Counted from the first letter of the stretch, positions 54,401-64,000 are shown. The stretch: DNA of 64,000 nt from Corbicula japonica (GCA_038501625.1 JAZAYU010000087.1:299501-363500), one strand, 5' to 3'. Translations and numbers: made by a program. The notes: generated by a model from the sequence alone, not told the origin.

Positions 54401-57400
54401 TAGATTGTTTCCCTTTACTCCATCTTATCAAATCAGTGCCGTTATTAGGTAATTTCTGACTAAAAAGCAAACAGTGCAGATCCTGATCAGACGGCACATG
54501 TGAAATATGGAGTAAAAGGTTAAATGTTAACAGCTGATCTGGATCTACACTGTTTGCCCATGCCATACAGGTCACAGTGTTCATGACGGAAAGGGTTAAA
54601 TTATTAAGTTTGTTTTTAATTTTTTTATTTTTTGTACAAAACCTACTGATGTACTGATGTTTCAAATAATTCAAGTTCAAAGAAAATAAGTGCTGATGAT
54701 GGTGGTATAAACTTGAAATTGAAAGTTTGCTCATCTCTTGTCACTCAAAATCATGCTTTATCATGCATGATAGTTTGATATTTTCTTGTTCATCAAGGAA
54801 TTAAACAAATTAATTTTATGCACAAAGGTTAATATGGTTTATTTCAGGTATATATTTTGAAGAAGATGACAAAATATGACTTTATAAACCTGCCTACAAA
54901 AAATGTCACTCGGATAAAAAAATGAAAGCTTATAGATTAATTATGAAGGAAATCAAAAAGAGCTCGCCTTGAATTAATTACACCAAGACTGTCACTCAGA
55001 ATTGTGCGAGAGATACAAAAAATGACAGATTCAATAAATTGTTGAAAGATTATCAGTTTTAAATTTTCCTTTTACTCCCCATTTGAATTATTATGTAATC
55101 AACCTATAGGTTACAAGGAACATAATTCAAAATTTTCTGACAATGTGTTTGATTGTTTTATTTTTGATTCTGTCACAAATGATCGAAGCTTGAGTAGGGA
55201 ATATTTTTATTTGGCCATAAAATCACTGCACGTGCATATATTGACATTTATATATTTATTAGTTAAAATCTTAATTCTCCGTAACTGTGCACTGAAAATT
55301 ATGCTCAGAGGCTAACTTAAATGGAGAAATATCATTTTGTTTCCCAACAACTGCTCAAGTTCTGTTGATAATTTGTCATGTTTAGCTGGGTTTTTATTCT
55401 AGTTTTGTTTAACGTTTTTTGCATGAAAATATGTTTTTTTTAATTTTCACAACTTGAAGATAAACCTTTGGCTTTACTTGTTCGACTTTTTCTTCCATAT
55501 ATACACCTCTATGGCGTGAGCAAACTATAGATCCAGATCATCTGGCCCATCTGGGTTGGATCTGCATAGAGTTCACTTTTTGATTTGTTGGGTTAATTCT
55601 GACCAAACAGTAAACAGTGCAGATCCAGATCAGACAGCACCATTGTGTCAGCTGATCTGGATCTACACTCATTGCACATGTGTAAATATGTGTATAAACA
55701 GAGGACAGGGTTAAGCTTTTTGCATGAAAATATGGGTTGGAGGTTATAAAACTGAGTTTGGAAACCAATCTCAAGCATCTGATTGGCTGAAATGGCGACC
55801 AGTCGCCATTTCAGCCAATCAGATGCTTGAGATTTGAGACTGGTTTCCATGCTCAGTTTTATAACCTTGGGCCCTGTCCTCTTAAATTTTTACAACTAGA
55901 AAAAAAAATTGTGTCTATGTATTAAATGTGTGTTTTATACAGTGGCAATTATTTAACATTTGCTCAATTGGCAATTGATTAGAAATTAATTTTAGTCGAT
56001 GAAATTTTGCCAAAGCTTGCATTTCCATGATTATACGCCTATTTTTCAATTTTATCAAAAAGTTGGCTTTGTTTGTTTTCGTCTTATGTCAATAATTTTA
56101 AATGCACTTGGATTCCCAGGTTTGGAGATTTTCCAAACTGACTGTAATCTGTAAAAAATATATTGCATATATTGACTAATATCCTAAATATCTATAATGT
56201 CACATGTTTAAATCTGTTGTAAATTTGGAAATAAATCTTTTAGTAAATAGGCAGTTTTATAATCTCAAGTTTCGGCGGTGAGATTTTTTTTGAGACATTA
56301 ATTCTTTAAGTTTATAGATTATTGATTTAAACCCTATAATGTATTGATCTTGAAATAATACATTTGTGCAGAAAACAGAATATTTTAGCTGAAATTAGAT
56401 ATAAGAAAAATTATAAGCTGATTAGTTGAAGTTAAATGCAAACTTAACTTATCAAAATAGTGGCAGATAGGTTTTTACTTTTCCTTAACCCTGCCTCAGT
56501 ATTTACACCTTTATGGATCAGGACCTACACTGTTAGCTTTTTGATTTATTAGGTTATTTCTCCCTAAAAGCAAACAGTGCAGATCCTGATTGCACAGCAT
56601 GAATCTACACTGTTTGCACACATGGTAAAATGTGAATATAATAATAATATTGACTAAAGGGGAAAATGTTTACAGAAATATTGTTGCAGTTTTATCAGGG
56701 TCTAACTTGTATTTCCCATTTAAATTGCTACATAAATTATTAATCTATAATTATTTTCTATATATCCTTAAGTATGTCTGTGTATTGAATAAAAGACTGA
56801 TAAATTACATAGAGATTATCATTAACTTCCCTGTTCCATATTGCAATACTAGGGTCTACTGCCCTTCCCACTATTGAACAACATTATGATGTGGGTAATC
56901 TACACTATGCTGAGTCTGAAAGCATACAGTTTCAAAATTATTAAGTGCAAAGAACATTTGCAACCAGTGTAGACCCTGACTTAAGGGTCAACTCTGTTTA
57001 TTATTCAATCTGTAAATTTAGTTACTCCGTGTTTGTAAAACAGCCCTATGAACTATAGACTGGCGCAAATTGATATAAAGTTGAGTCTATTACATAAATT
57101 GCTTGTGTGAACAGTGTAGATCCAGAATAATTAGCACATCTAATCAGATCAAGATCTACAATGTTCTATTCACTACTTGGTCAGAAATAACCTAATGAAT
57201 CAAAAAGCAAACAGTGTAGATCCAGAACAGATGGCATGGTTGTGTCAGCTGATCTGGATCTACACTATTTGCCCATTCCATAAAGAGAAAAGAGTTAAGG
57301 GTTAATGAAAAATTATTTTATATTTTCAGGTGGTAGCAAGGTTCAGAATGATAAATTTACAACAAGTTCATCATTTATCAATGCTGTATACAACACCGGC

Positions 57401-60400
57401 AGTGGGCCAGTCCAGAGCCAACTGTCTCCCGGGTTGCCGAATTATTCCAAATATCTTAAAAGGTTAGAAAACAATATAGTTATTTTTCTGCCAGTTCAAT
57501 AAATAAAATTTATTTTGTTCATTAGTGGCGTTGTACATGTTTTCTATGTCAAACCCCTCCCCCCACTTCCCTGACACCGACCAAACACACAGTTTTGCAC
57601 TAGTCCTTTCATCTGTACATTCAGATGGAAATCTTGTGTGCTTGTTTTAGAAGATTAATAAGTCAGCCAATCAAAGCATGCGGAAAACTGAAGAAAACAA
57701 AACATTTTGCTGGGATTAAATCAAATGAACATGTTGGGTTTTAAGTCCAAGTCTTTACTTTAGAAGTCCATCAGGCAAGACTGCGACAGCAAAATTATTA
57801 ACCCTTTACTCAATAGATAAAACTTTATTGTGTGGGTGTACATTTTAGATCGAGAACAGCCGGCATATCTGTGCTGTCTGATCTTGTTCTGCACTGTTCA
57901 TATTTTGATTTATTAGGTTATTTCTGACAATGAAGCGATTGGTGCAGATCCAGATCAGACGGCTATCTACAATAGTCGCACATGTGTATAAATGCATATA
58001 TATATGGAGTAACTTCCGTGCCATCTGATCAGGATCTGCACTGCCGTCTGATCAGGATCTGCAATGGTCGCATTTTGGTCAGAAATAACCTAACAAATCA
58101 TAAAGCAAACAGTGTAGATCCTGATCATATGGCACGGATGTGCTGACTGATTTGGATCAGTTTGCCCATGCAATAAATGTATGTTTTTGGAGGAAAGGGT
58201 TATAAATGGTTGCGTAACAGCAGTGCAACATACATGTTTTGTCATGTTCAGACTTGTCCTTTGAATTCCTGTCCACTTTTCTTTCAACTAGAATTATTTT
58301 TCAGGATTCCGAGTCAGGTATCCTTAGTTTCCTTTTGTAGAATATCAAATTTTCTGCAGGGTAAACACATGGTTAATATAATGCCTGTTTGTAATACTGC
58401 TTTTCAAAGCTTGTATTAGTTACATTTGTAGAAACTTGTATTACCGTCATTGCTAAAGTATAGACCACACTTGTTTAAACTTGAATTTCACCATTTTGAA
58501 GTTTGGGTGCTGCCAAAAGATAAATTCGAATCTGGCCTATATATACTGAAATTCAAAGAAGTTTCTTTTTGGGGGGAAGTGACATGGAGGATGAGGCCTA
58601 TACTATGGTTCTAAGCTCTTTTTATTGGTCTGGTGGATGTGGCCTACATCATGGCATGGCAAATACTTGAGCAAATAAGGTAGTTACATTAAAACAACTG
58701 TTTCCGATTGTTTCTAGGTACAACAATGGCACTGAATGCGGAGGCCAGCACTGCAAGGATCTGGGTTACCGAGAACACTACCACTGTATTGACTGTAGTT
58801 TCCAGGTCTTCATCAAGAAGGAAGAGATGGTCAGGCACTACAAGTGGCACAGGAAACGCGAGGAGTCGCTTCAACATGGCTTTCTCCGGTTCAGTCCTGT
58901 CGACAACTGCTCCAAGAGATTTGGATCTTGTACACATAATGGAAAACAGACGCATTATCATTGTTTACAGGTATAGGCTGCTGTTTACAGTTACAATCAA
59001 ATTAACTCTTTTATCCATATAATTATACACATTTTATCGCATGTGCAACCAGTGTAGATCTAGATCAGCACTGGCACATCTGTGCCATCGAATCAGGATC
59101 TGCAATGTTTGCTTTTTGGTCATATATAACAAACAATGAAATAAAAAAGCGAACATTGTAGGTCCTGATCAGACAGCACTGATCTACACTGTTTGTCCAT
59201 GCTGTAAAGGTGTATTTAAAGAGAAAAGGTTTAAATTTCACAGGGATCTACTTTGCATTTCTGCATAGATCTTAACTTAGGGAGTTGTATTTTTCGTATT
59301 TAATAATATATGCAATGTTTTTGTTTTATTTTGGTTTGATTTTTTGCATGTTCCCTAGGAAGAAATACATCAAACTCAAACTTCTGCAAAATATATTAAT
59401 ACCACAGTAAACAATTTAAAGATTTTCATAAAGTTTGTTTTCTTCTTTGTTTCAAATAGAAGTAAAGATCTGTGTGTTCAAAATCTATCAAATTTCTTAG
59501 ATTTTCAATTAAAAGGTCAATTGTTCAATCAAGGCTTTGAACTGTATTTCGGCTACATACTTTTTATGCTCCAGAATGTTCAGTTTTCTATTTAAATTGT
59601 TTAAACCATCAATTTTATGCAAATATGTTTTAATTAAAAAGTTAAAGTTCAAATTGTTGAACTTTGCAAGTAATAAACCTTATGAAAATAAATTTTTTCA
59701 TGGATATTTCCTTATACATTAAAAAAAATTAGCTGTTGTGCAATATAAAGGGAGGCTACTAAAAAATAAATACTTTTGTGTGATGATTTGGTTCTGTAGC
59801 ACTTCACCTTTCAGAATTTTATTTTTGTTTTACTAGAAAGTAAAAGTTTGATTTATTATACCTGTAAGTTATTGGTTATTAACTTTCATAAAAATAGATT
59901 TTAAGAGAGATTTCCTAAAACCATATAGAACCATTTAGAAAGTTTCGATTTGGTCGATAATCTATTGAACTGGGGAATCATTTCATGTTTATCAAGTAAA
60001 GGGAGACAACTCCAAAAATAAAATTGCTCAAATAAATACACTTGTTATTTAGAATGGCTGTGATAAAGTTTACATCAGTACGTCAGACGTCCAGATGCAT
60101 GCGAACTACCATCGTAAAGACTCTGCCATCATGTCGGAAGGTTTCCAAAGATTTCGAGCTACGGAGGATTGCGGAACGATGTCCTGTGCTTTTTATGGAC
60201 AACGTACAACTCATTTCCACTGTCTTAGGCCTGAATGTAAATTTACATTCAAGAACAAAGCCGATATGGGTAAGCTGAAATAATAATTTACTACTTTCCT
60301 CTATTGGATATCGCTATATTATCTGACGGGGGACCAGTGTGGATCCAGATTATCTAGCACATTAGCTGGTCAGGATCTGCACTATTTGCTTTAAGAATCA

Positions 60401-63400
60401 CTATCTCATTTCTGACTGAGAAACAGTGTTGATTCTAAAAGGACATCATAGATGTGCCAACTGATCTGGTTATACACTGTTCGTCCACGACTTTGTAATA
60501 TGTGCAGTTGTATCAATGGAGTAAAGGGTTGAAGGTTATAAAGCTGAGTTTGGAAACCAGTCTCAAATCTCAAGCATCTGATTGGCTGAAATGGCGACCA
60601 GTCGCCATTTCAGCCAATCAGATGCTTGAGATTTGAGACTGGTTTCCATGCTCAGTTTTATAACCTTGGGCAAAGGTTTCAAGGGACAATAAATATTTTA
60701 AATCCTAATAATATTTAAAAAAAAGAACAGTGTAGATTCTAAAAGGGCATCATATATGTGCCAGTTGATCTGAACTGCACTGTTCATCCATGCGAAAAAA
60801 ATCGAACAATGGACTTAAGATTTGAAGGGTCAACAAATATCTTGAATCTTAACAATATTTCAAAGAGAGTACTTTTATGGTTACTGTACTGGGTCTTGTG
60901 TGACCATGAAATCTAAGAATAAATTCAAATAATAACAATTTTACACCCTACATAGGCAATTCATTTTAATTTCATTTTATTGTGATTGTAATTAAGCCTG
61001 GTGTTTGTGGATCCCAGTCATAAGAATTAATAGAAATGATAATACTTAACTATGTTGACATGTTGTTGTTGTTTCAGAGAAGCATAAAAGCTACCATCAA
61101 AAGGACGAGGTTTTGGGACGGGACGGCTTTAAGAAGTTCATGAAGTACGAACACTGCATGTACTCCAGGTGTCGCTACTCCAAAGTCAGCAACCATATAC
61201 ACTGCATCCGAAATGGTACATATTATATATTCTGATGAAACAAATGTTTTTGTAAACCCTTTACTCCCCATATCAATTATGCAGGTTTCGTCACATGTAT
61301 CATTGCCTTATAATTATTTTTAAAACAGTATAGATCAAGATCAGCTGGCACGCCACAATCTGCACTGTTTGCTTCCTGCTCACAATTAATAAATCAAAAA
61401 GCGAACATTGTTGATCCTTAACAGATGTGCCAGCTGATCTGGATCTACATTGTTTGCAAATGAATAACTGCCATATTCAATGAAGTAAAGTGTTAACTGA
61501 TTGAGCAGGATATGTTTCTTTACCATCAAAATACAGCATTTGTTGAAGTTGTGTAGACCCAAATCAGCCTGCAAATTAATTTTGAGCAGTCTGATCACGA
61601 TCTACACTGCAAATCCATTAACTGATTCAGTTTAAATATTTCTTCCTTACTTAAAATGACTAATTAATTTTTGTTAAATTGAAATAAAAGTCAATAATAT
61701 GAAGTAAGAGTAAATCCAGAAAAAATCTTTCAAGAAAACATTATTTTTAACAATTTCTTCATGTATCCACCCAGGTTGTGACTATGTTCTTCATTCGACG
61801 GCCCAGCTATATTCCCACAAGAGAAAACATGAGAGACGAGACTTTGAGAGTGCTTACAAGCATTATCGAGATACCAGCCAGGTGTCGCCACAGTCTGGTC
61901 GGCCCGGTGAAAAGCTCATACTCCCAAAACCCGAGATGAGCCAAGTTCAACAGTTGGCCAGTATGTCAGGAAATCAGTTAGCACAGACACTCGCAAATAT
62001 TTCAAACATGTCTTCTAGTTTGAAACGGCAGCTTGACTGGGACCAGCCTGAGCCACTAGAGCTGAAGAAGCCAAAAGTGGAACCAGACTCGGAATTTGAA
62101 TCTTCGTTGCAGTCAGCACCAAGTGCCAGATCGACACCTGATGGAAGAGATTCTGCCAAAATGGAAACTGAGGAGCAGTCTATGGATGAAAATTTATCCA
62201 GTTGTCAAGACGACTCGAAAGATTCGTCTCCTGACTTCAAGCCTCATTTTGGTCAAGTTTTCAAAGATGGTGATAGTTTTAACCTAAGTGGGTCACTCAA
62301 TCTTCCGATTCCAAAATTCTTGATAAAATCGGAACCGTCCACACCTACAAGTGTGTCGTCAAGCAGTTCAATGTCTAATCTGAAAAATATACAACCCAAG
62401 CCAATTGAAATGTCATCAAAAGCAGAATCCATGTTTTCCGTGTTTGGTAGTTTAGCTGGTTCCATGCCTAGTACTCTGACTGGTTCTCTGTTAGCTATGA
62501 ACCCGGGTACCATGCTGACGGTTCCCAGTACGTTTCCTGGTCCATCGACTGTTCTGCAACCACCAAAATCAGTATACACTGAGAGGCGGGAGAAAGATGA
62601 TTCCTGGAAAACATACCTAGTGAGGTAAACATTAATTGGTATTTTCACACTTAACTCGTTACCCATATAATTATACACTTTTTCCAACAAACGTGTGCAA
62701 CCAGTGTAGATCCATATCAGCCAGCACATCCATGAGTCAGAAATAATTCAATGAGTAAAAAAGTAAACAGTGAAGATCCTGATCAGATAGCACGGCCTAT
62801 ATTTGGAGTAAATGGTAAAGGTCTTTGGTGCTCAACTGGAATTTTAAAACAGTAAGACCTGTTGAAATAAAGTGGAATTCAGCCTGATTTTTTGTTTTTT
62901 TTATACCTTGACTCTTTATTTACTATATAAACAATATTTAAAAAAACAAAAAAACTTTTTTTTCTTGCACATTTAATCATTGCATTTTTTTGTTTGTTTT
63001 TTTTTAAATCCCCCCCCCCCCCAGCACCAAAAAAAAATGCTGAAAAAATCACTTAATCCCATTTATGTGTAAATTTAAAAAAAAACAAAACAAGAATAAT
63101 GTAGTTGTTTTCAAATGAAATATTCAATTTTACATTAAAAATAGATAATTCTTAAAACTTAATGTAATTTAGCCTGTGCCCAATCTCATTAAACTAAAAC
63201 TTTAGACCAGTCTCGGATCTCAAGCATCCAATTGGCTGAAATGGTGACTGGTAGCCATTTCAGTCAATCAGATGCTTAAGATTTGAGACTGGTCTTCAAT
63301 CTGTTTTATAATCTTCAGCCCTGGTTTTTGTTTAATCCAGTCCATTTATATTATAAAAAAGAATTAATTTGAATGATAATACTTACTATGTTGTCATGTT

Positions 63401-64000
63401 TTTCAGATATACAGCAAATGACCCATGTAACCCACACTGTCAGTATCTGTATAAGGACCACTATCACTGTAAGATGCAGGGATGCCTGGTTCTCTTTAAA
63501 TCCAAGGACGGAGTCAGGGAACATGCAAGGTAACTAACTAGGCTCTTCTTTATTCTAGGTGCCTAACTTATGTTGGAATTTCGGGCCCAAAATCTTAACT
63601 CTTTACTCAATGGGATATAGGTGGTATTGTATGGGTATATACCTATGGGTATATATACCAGTATATATCTGGATCAGCCTGTACATTCTCACATTCAGAT
63701 CATGATCTACACTGGTTGCTTTTTGATTCATAAGGCTATTTTTGACCAAGAAGCAAATAGTGCAGATCCAGATCAGACTGAAAAAATGTGCAGTGATGAA
63801 GCGTACTCCAGACGAGCATTATTGAAAACAGCCATTTATGTTAAGCTTATTCTTCCATGACAGGTTGAGAATATTTGTGACATATATGTTATAAAAGTTA
63901 CTAACTTCAACCACTAACCAACTTACTAATTTACTAATTATAGGTTCCACGAGCTGCAGGAACGTATAACCCCCATTGCATACCAGACATATGAAGACAT
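44149..64000 (+). CDS. CASZ1: Castor zinc-finger transcription factor CASZ1 (5' part, runs off window)
   Basis: Exons: 44149-45412, 57330-57462, 58718-58970, 60053-60269, 61078-61215, 61775-62624, 63407-63529 and 63944-64000 (incomplete). All junctions have GT and AG borders and consistent phase, giving about 1011 residues so far. Castor proteins are nuclear zinc-finger regulators of neural and mesodermal fate. The N-terminus has a [11 protein letters not shown] block like that of vertebrate CASZ1. A PLDLS (residues 236-240) matches the CtBP-binding motif, and a long Asp run follows. Castor-type fingers lie at about residues 470-695 ([37 protein letters not shown]), with another at about 952-1000. 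A Ser/Thr/Pro-rich linker (about 700-950) separates them. The C-terminal fingers lie beyond the window. The gene diverges from LRRC23. Confidence 0.93.
45477..45717. mobile_element. Family A MITE, diverged
   Basis: TTTAACTCAATACTCAGTTT to ATATTGAGTAAAGGGTTA. A TCAATA/TATTGA variant of the terminal repeat. Confidence 0.8.
46451..46699. mobile_element. Family A MITE
   Basis: TTAACCGTTTACTCCATATA to ATATGGAGGAAAGGTTTAA, with both hairpins. Confidence 0.88.
46843..47418. mobile_element. Two-hairpin element carrying an open reading frame
   Basis: A large near-perfect palindrome (46843-46966, arms about 60 bp, around GCCCGAGGGC) abuts a segment bounded by an exact 20-bp inverted repeat, GTTCTGTATAATACATATGT (46972-46991) and its complement (47399-47418). 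A second hairpin (47295-47340) reuses the GATAATTGCCCC / GGGGCAATTATC theme. The interior is GC-richer than its surroundings. Confidence 0.75.
46942..47289 (-). CDS. Open reading frame inside hairpin element, unknown
   Basis: A 115-codon minus-strand frame whose middle ([52 protein letters not shown]) looks protein-like rather than random. Its C-terminal end reads into the palindrome arm, so the natural end is uncertain. It could be a captured exon or a remnant of a transposon protein. I do not recognise a domain. An upstream-directed promoter is not evident. Confidence 0.35.
   Translation of the reverse strand: MEKTHVQRLVLHDVISGIPDSKMATGARTLESLANRILDLDGIIAKWPQENNHLTEEEARLFIDSNLSSFDTTSNIIISLCPAVKVNLGFHRYSNRGKTDICIIQNNSWVVGGGC
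47627..47880. mobile_element. Family A remnant interrupted by family B
   Basis: GATTAGTGTAGACCCTGCTT and GATTTGGATCTACACTGTG flank the palindrome at 47708-47834. Confidence 0.6.
47708..47834. mobile_element. Family B palindromic MITE (copy 8), centre deleted
   Basis: GGCCTGAAGGTTATAAAGCT to CAGCTTTAAAACCTTCAGC. About 20 bases of the right arm beside the centre are missing, leaving a short loop (GCGACCAGATGCTTG). Confidence 0.88.
47889..48036. mobile_element. Family B palindromic MITE (copy 9), diverged
   Basis: GTCCAAGATTATAAAATAGA to AGTTTTATAATCTTGGAT. The palindrome has many mismatches, so this is an old copy. Confidence 0.82.
48068..48248. mobile_element. Family A MITE, left end lost
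   Basis: CATCCATGCCATCTGATCAA to TGTATGGAGGAAAGTGTTTAA. Confidence 0.78.
48759..48972 (-). mobile_element. Family A MITE, diverged
   Basis: TTAACCCCTCTTCCATAGAC to CTAAAGGAGTTAAGAGTTAA. Hairpin 2 is shortened. Confidence 0.82.
49656..49895 (+). mobile_element. Family A MITE
   Basis: The left end is decayed (TGATACATATATATGCC). Both hairpins are good and the right end is TATACAGGAAAGGGTTAA. Confidence 0.9.
49892..50151 (+). mobile_element. Family A MITE abutting the previous copy
   Basis: TTAACTCACTCCATATATAT to GTATATGGAGGCAAGGGTTG. Its TTAA is shared with the end of the copy at 49656, so two insertions used one site. Confidence 0.88.
50319..50548 (+). mobile_element. Family A MITE
   Basis: TTAACCCTTTCCTCCATAAA to TCTATGGAGGAAAGGTTTAA. 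Hairpin 2 is shortened. Confidence 0.9.
51629..51830 (+). repeat. Dispersed repeat (family C)
   Basis: GCAGGGGCAGATCCAGAGGG, a ...TTTAATTTTGATGG... segment and TTGGCCAGAAAGTTGG recur at 52252 and in part at 27985 and 16075. Confidence 0.6.
51964..51977 (+). promoter_or_regulatory. X-box-like motif
   Basis: GTATCCATAGCAAC, 13 of 14 to RYYNYYWWRRNRAC, inside the castor intron. Chance matches of this quality are expected in 64 kb. Confidence 0.2.
52152..52436. mobile_element. Family A MITE interrupted by family C
   Basis: CCATAATTATCTACTGG and GTGTAGATCCAGATCAGATG on the left, family C at 52252-52325, then GAACAGATGACACAC to GAAGTAAAGAGTTAAG. Confidence 0.6.
52252..52325 (+). repeat. Dispersed repeat (family C), inserted in family A
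   Basis: GCAGGGGCAGATCCAGAAG to GCAATATTTAATTTTAATC, matching 51629-51700. Confidence 0.6.
52450..52679 (+). mobile_element. Family A MITE
   Basis: TTAACCCTTTCTTCCATATA to TCTATGAAGGAAAGGGTTAA, TTAA on both sides. Hairpin 2 is shortened. Confidence 0.9.
53793..54034 (+). mobile_element. Family A MITE
   Basis: TTAACCCTTTCCTCCATATA to CTATGGAGGGAAGGGTTAA, TTAA on both sides, both hairpins good. Confidence 0.92.
54406..54600. mobile_element. Family A MITE, rearranged
   Basis: CCCTTTACTCCATCTTATC, spacer and half of hairpin 2. Then comes an internal AATATGGAGTAAAAGGTTAA, and the hairpin's other half resumes (CAGCTGATCTGGATC), ending GACGGAAAGGGTTAA. Confidence 0.75.
55485..55714. mobile_element. 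Family A MITE
   Basis: TTTTTCTTCCATATATACAC to ACAGAGGACAGGGTTAA, both hairpins. A family B copy follows 22 bases later. Confidence 0.82.
55737..55872. mobile_element. Family B palindromic MITE (copy 10)
   Basis: TGGAGGTTATAAAACTGAG to CAGTTTTATAACCTTGGGC, with a short deletion in the left arm (CCAATCTCAAGC). Confidence 0.9.
56485..56640. mobile_element. Family A MITE, shortened
   Basis: TTAACCCTGCCTCAGTATTT, most of hairpin 1 lost, then hairpin 2 remnants and CACATGGTAAAATGTGAAT. Confidence 0.7.
56955..57015. mobile_element. Family A fragment
   Basis: CAACCAGTGTAGACCCTGAC followed by a decayed arm. Confidence 0.4.
57099..57300. mobile_element. Family A MITE, left end lost
   Basis: GTGAACAGTGTAGATCCAG to AAAGAGAAAAGAGTTAAGG. 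It ends 30 bases before castor exon 2, so it contributes to the branch-point region. Confidence 0.8.
57330..57462 (+). CDS. CASZ1: Castor coding exon 2
   Basis: The acceptor is TATTTTCAG and the donor GTTAGA. It encodes [20 protein letters not shown] and [14 protein letters not shown], the link leading into the first finger. Confidence 0.9.
57798..58013 (-). mobile_element. Family A MITE, reverse, joined to the next
   Basis: TTAACCCTTTACTCAATAGA to TATATATATGGAGTAA. The terminal GGGTTAA is replaced by the start of the following copy. Confidence 0.78.
58014..58203 (+). mobile_element. Family A MITE, right part, with duplicated arm
   Basis: GTGCCATCTGATCAGGATCT is followed at once by a second TCTGATCAGGATCTGC, then spacer, hairpin 2 and TTTGGAGGAAAGGGTTA. 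Confidence 0.78.
58718..58970 (+). CDS. CASZ1: Castor coding exon 3 (first finger)
   Basis: Encodes [60 protein letters not shown] and the start of the next finger, THYHCLQ. Very close to vertebrate CASZ1. Confidence 0.96.
59002..59234. mobile_element. Family A MITE, diverged
   Basis: TTAACTCTTTTATCCATATA to TTTAAAGAGAAAAGGTTTAA. Confidence 0.82.
60053..60269 (+). CDS. CASZ1: Castor coding exon 4
   Basis: Encodes [20 protein letters not shown], then [40 protein letters not shown] and KADM. It completes finger 2 and opens finger 3. Confidence 0.96.
60290..60527. mobile_element. Family A MITE with family B at its right end
   Basis: CTTTCCTCTATTGGATATCG to ATCAATGGAGTAAAGG. The final GGTTAA is broken by the palindrome at 60528. 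Confidence 0.78.
60528..60671. mobile_element. Family B palindromic MITE (copy 11), AAAGG target duplication
   Basis: GTTGAAGGTTATAAAGCTGA to TTTTATAACCTTGGGC, with AAAGG at 60523-60527 and 60672-60676. Confidence 0.92.
60672..60890. repeat. Segmental duplication containing family A hairpin
   Basis: TTCAAGGGACAATAAATATT...CTAATAATATTT at 60677 recurs as TTGAAGGGTCAACAAATATC...TTAACAATATTT near 60822. The family A text at 60717-60810 repeats that at 60420-60495. Confidence 0.65.
61078..61215 (+). CDS. CASZ1: Castor coding exon 5
   Basis: Encodes [40 protein letters not shown] and IHCIRN. It supplies the His half of finger 3 and the Cys half of finger 4. Confidence 0.95.
61255..61496. mobile_element. 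Family A MITE, diverged
   Basis: CCCTTTACTCCCCATATCAA to CAATGAAGTAAAGTGTTAA. Confidence 0.8.
61545..61625. mobile_element. Family A fragment
   Basis: GTGTAGACCCAAATCAGCCT to GATCACGATCTACACTGC, one hairpin. Confidence 0.6.
61775..62624 (+). CDS. CASZ1: Castor coding exon 6
   Basis: Begins with the end of finger 4 ([20 protein letters not shown]) and continues into a long Ser/Pro/Thr-rich linker. The linker holds two IKSEP- or KVEPD-like sites, possible SUMO motifs by sequence only, and ends [10 protein letters not shown]. Confidence 0.93.
62651..62822. mobile_element. Family A MITE, shortened
   Basis: TTAACTCGTTACCCATATAA to TTTGGAGTAAATGGTAAAG. It begins 27 bases after castor exon 6. Confidence 0.78.
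63176..63321. mobile_element. Family B palindromic MITE (copy 12), diverged
   Basis: GTGCCCAATCTCATTAAACT to TCTGTTTTATAATCTTCAGC. The central arms are well kept (CCAATTGGCTGAAATGG). Confidence 0.85.
63407..63529 (+). CDS. CASZ1: Castor coding exon 7
   Basis: Encodes [40 protein letters not shown], the next castor-type finger. The donor is GTAACT. Confidence 0.94.
63595..63800. mobile_element. Family A MITE, right end lost
   Basis: TTAACTCTTTACTCAATGGG, hairpin 1 with an inserted TATACC repeat, spacer and GTGCAGATCCAGATCAGAC. Confidence 0.75.
63944..64000 (+). CDS. CASZ1: Castor coding exon 8, cut by window end
   Basis: The acceptor is AATTATAG. It encodes [18 protein letters not shown] and continues beyond base 64000. 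Confidence 0.9.

Larger units (their letters stand above)
45413..57329 (+). other. Castor intron 1 (11.9 kb)
   Basis: Rich in MITEs, each listed separately. No additional exon seen that would keep the phase-1 junction. Unlisted segments (47.42-47.62, 48.25-48.75, 48.98-49.65, 50.55-51.62, 52.68-53.79, 54.60-55.48, 55.87-56.48 kb) are AT-rich and featureless to me. Confidence 0.7.

Noticed and set aside
58689..58961. Minus-strand frame opposite castor exon 3
   Set aside because: Shadow of the zinc-finger coding strand. The plus-strand reading is clearly conserved.
62253..62729. 158-codon minus-strand frame
   Set aside because: Shadow of castor exon 6, extended into a family A element.

Overview
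This is a window of animal nuclear DNA: AT-rich, intron-rich and packed with short non-autonomous DNA transposons. Three conserved animal genes can be read exon by exon. The repeat style (many TTAA-flanked MITEs, Helitron-like elements with roughly 158-bp core repeats) together with the gene sequences suggests a mollusc, most probably a bivalve. The species cannot be fixed from sequence alone.

Layout. (1) 1-6.5 kb, plus strand: the 3' half of BCAS2/SPF27, a PRP19-complex splicing factor. Four coding exons are present and the 5' part lies before the window. Its first visible intron holds a 3.7-kb foldback element with a Helitron-like tandem array inserted in one arm. (2) 11.0-30.0 kb, minus strand: a complete LRRC23 gene (leucine-rich, radial-spoke protein of motile cilia). 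It has eight shared coding exons and two candidate acidic terminal exons, and a near-consensus RFX X-box sits just upstream of its ATG. (3) 30-43.9 kb: an AT-rich stretch without recognisable coding sequence. It holds simple repeats and scattered MITEs and may contain the CASZ1 promoter and first exon. (4) 43.9-64.0 kb, plus strand: the 5' two thirds of a castor zinc-finger gene (CASZ1/castor), with a leader, a large first coding exon and seven further exons, running off the right edge. BCAS2 and LRRC23 converge tail to tail. LRRC23 and the castor gene diverge.

Repeats fill most introns. Family A is a TTAA-flanked element of about 240 bp whose interior is two mutually inverted hairpins. About 60 copies or fragments are visible, some nested in each other. 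Family B is a near-perfect palindrome of about 140 bp with some 13 copies, about half of them sitting inside family A copies. Family H elements end in a hairpin followed by CTAG-T, as Helitrons do. There are also single examples of a TA-flanked MITE, a hAT-like MITE, a hairpin element carrying an open reading frame, and several tandem arrays.

The genes are not a functional operon-like set: one acts in splicing, one in cilia and one in transcription. The most unusual content is the family A double-hairpin element and the layered insertions, which preserve a readable relative chronology. I saw no autonomous transposase, reverse transcriptase, rRNA, tRNA or CRISPR array.
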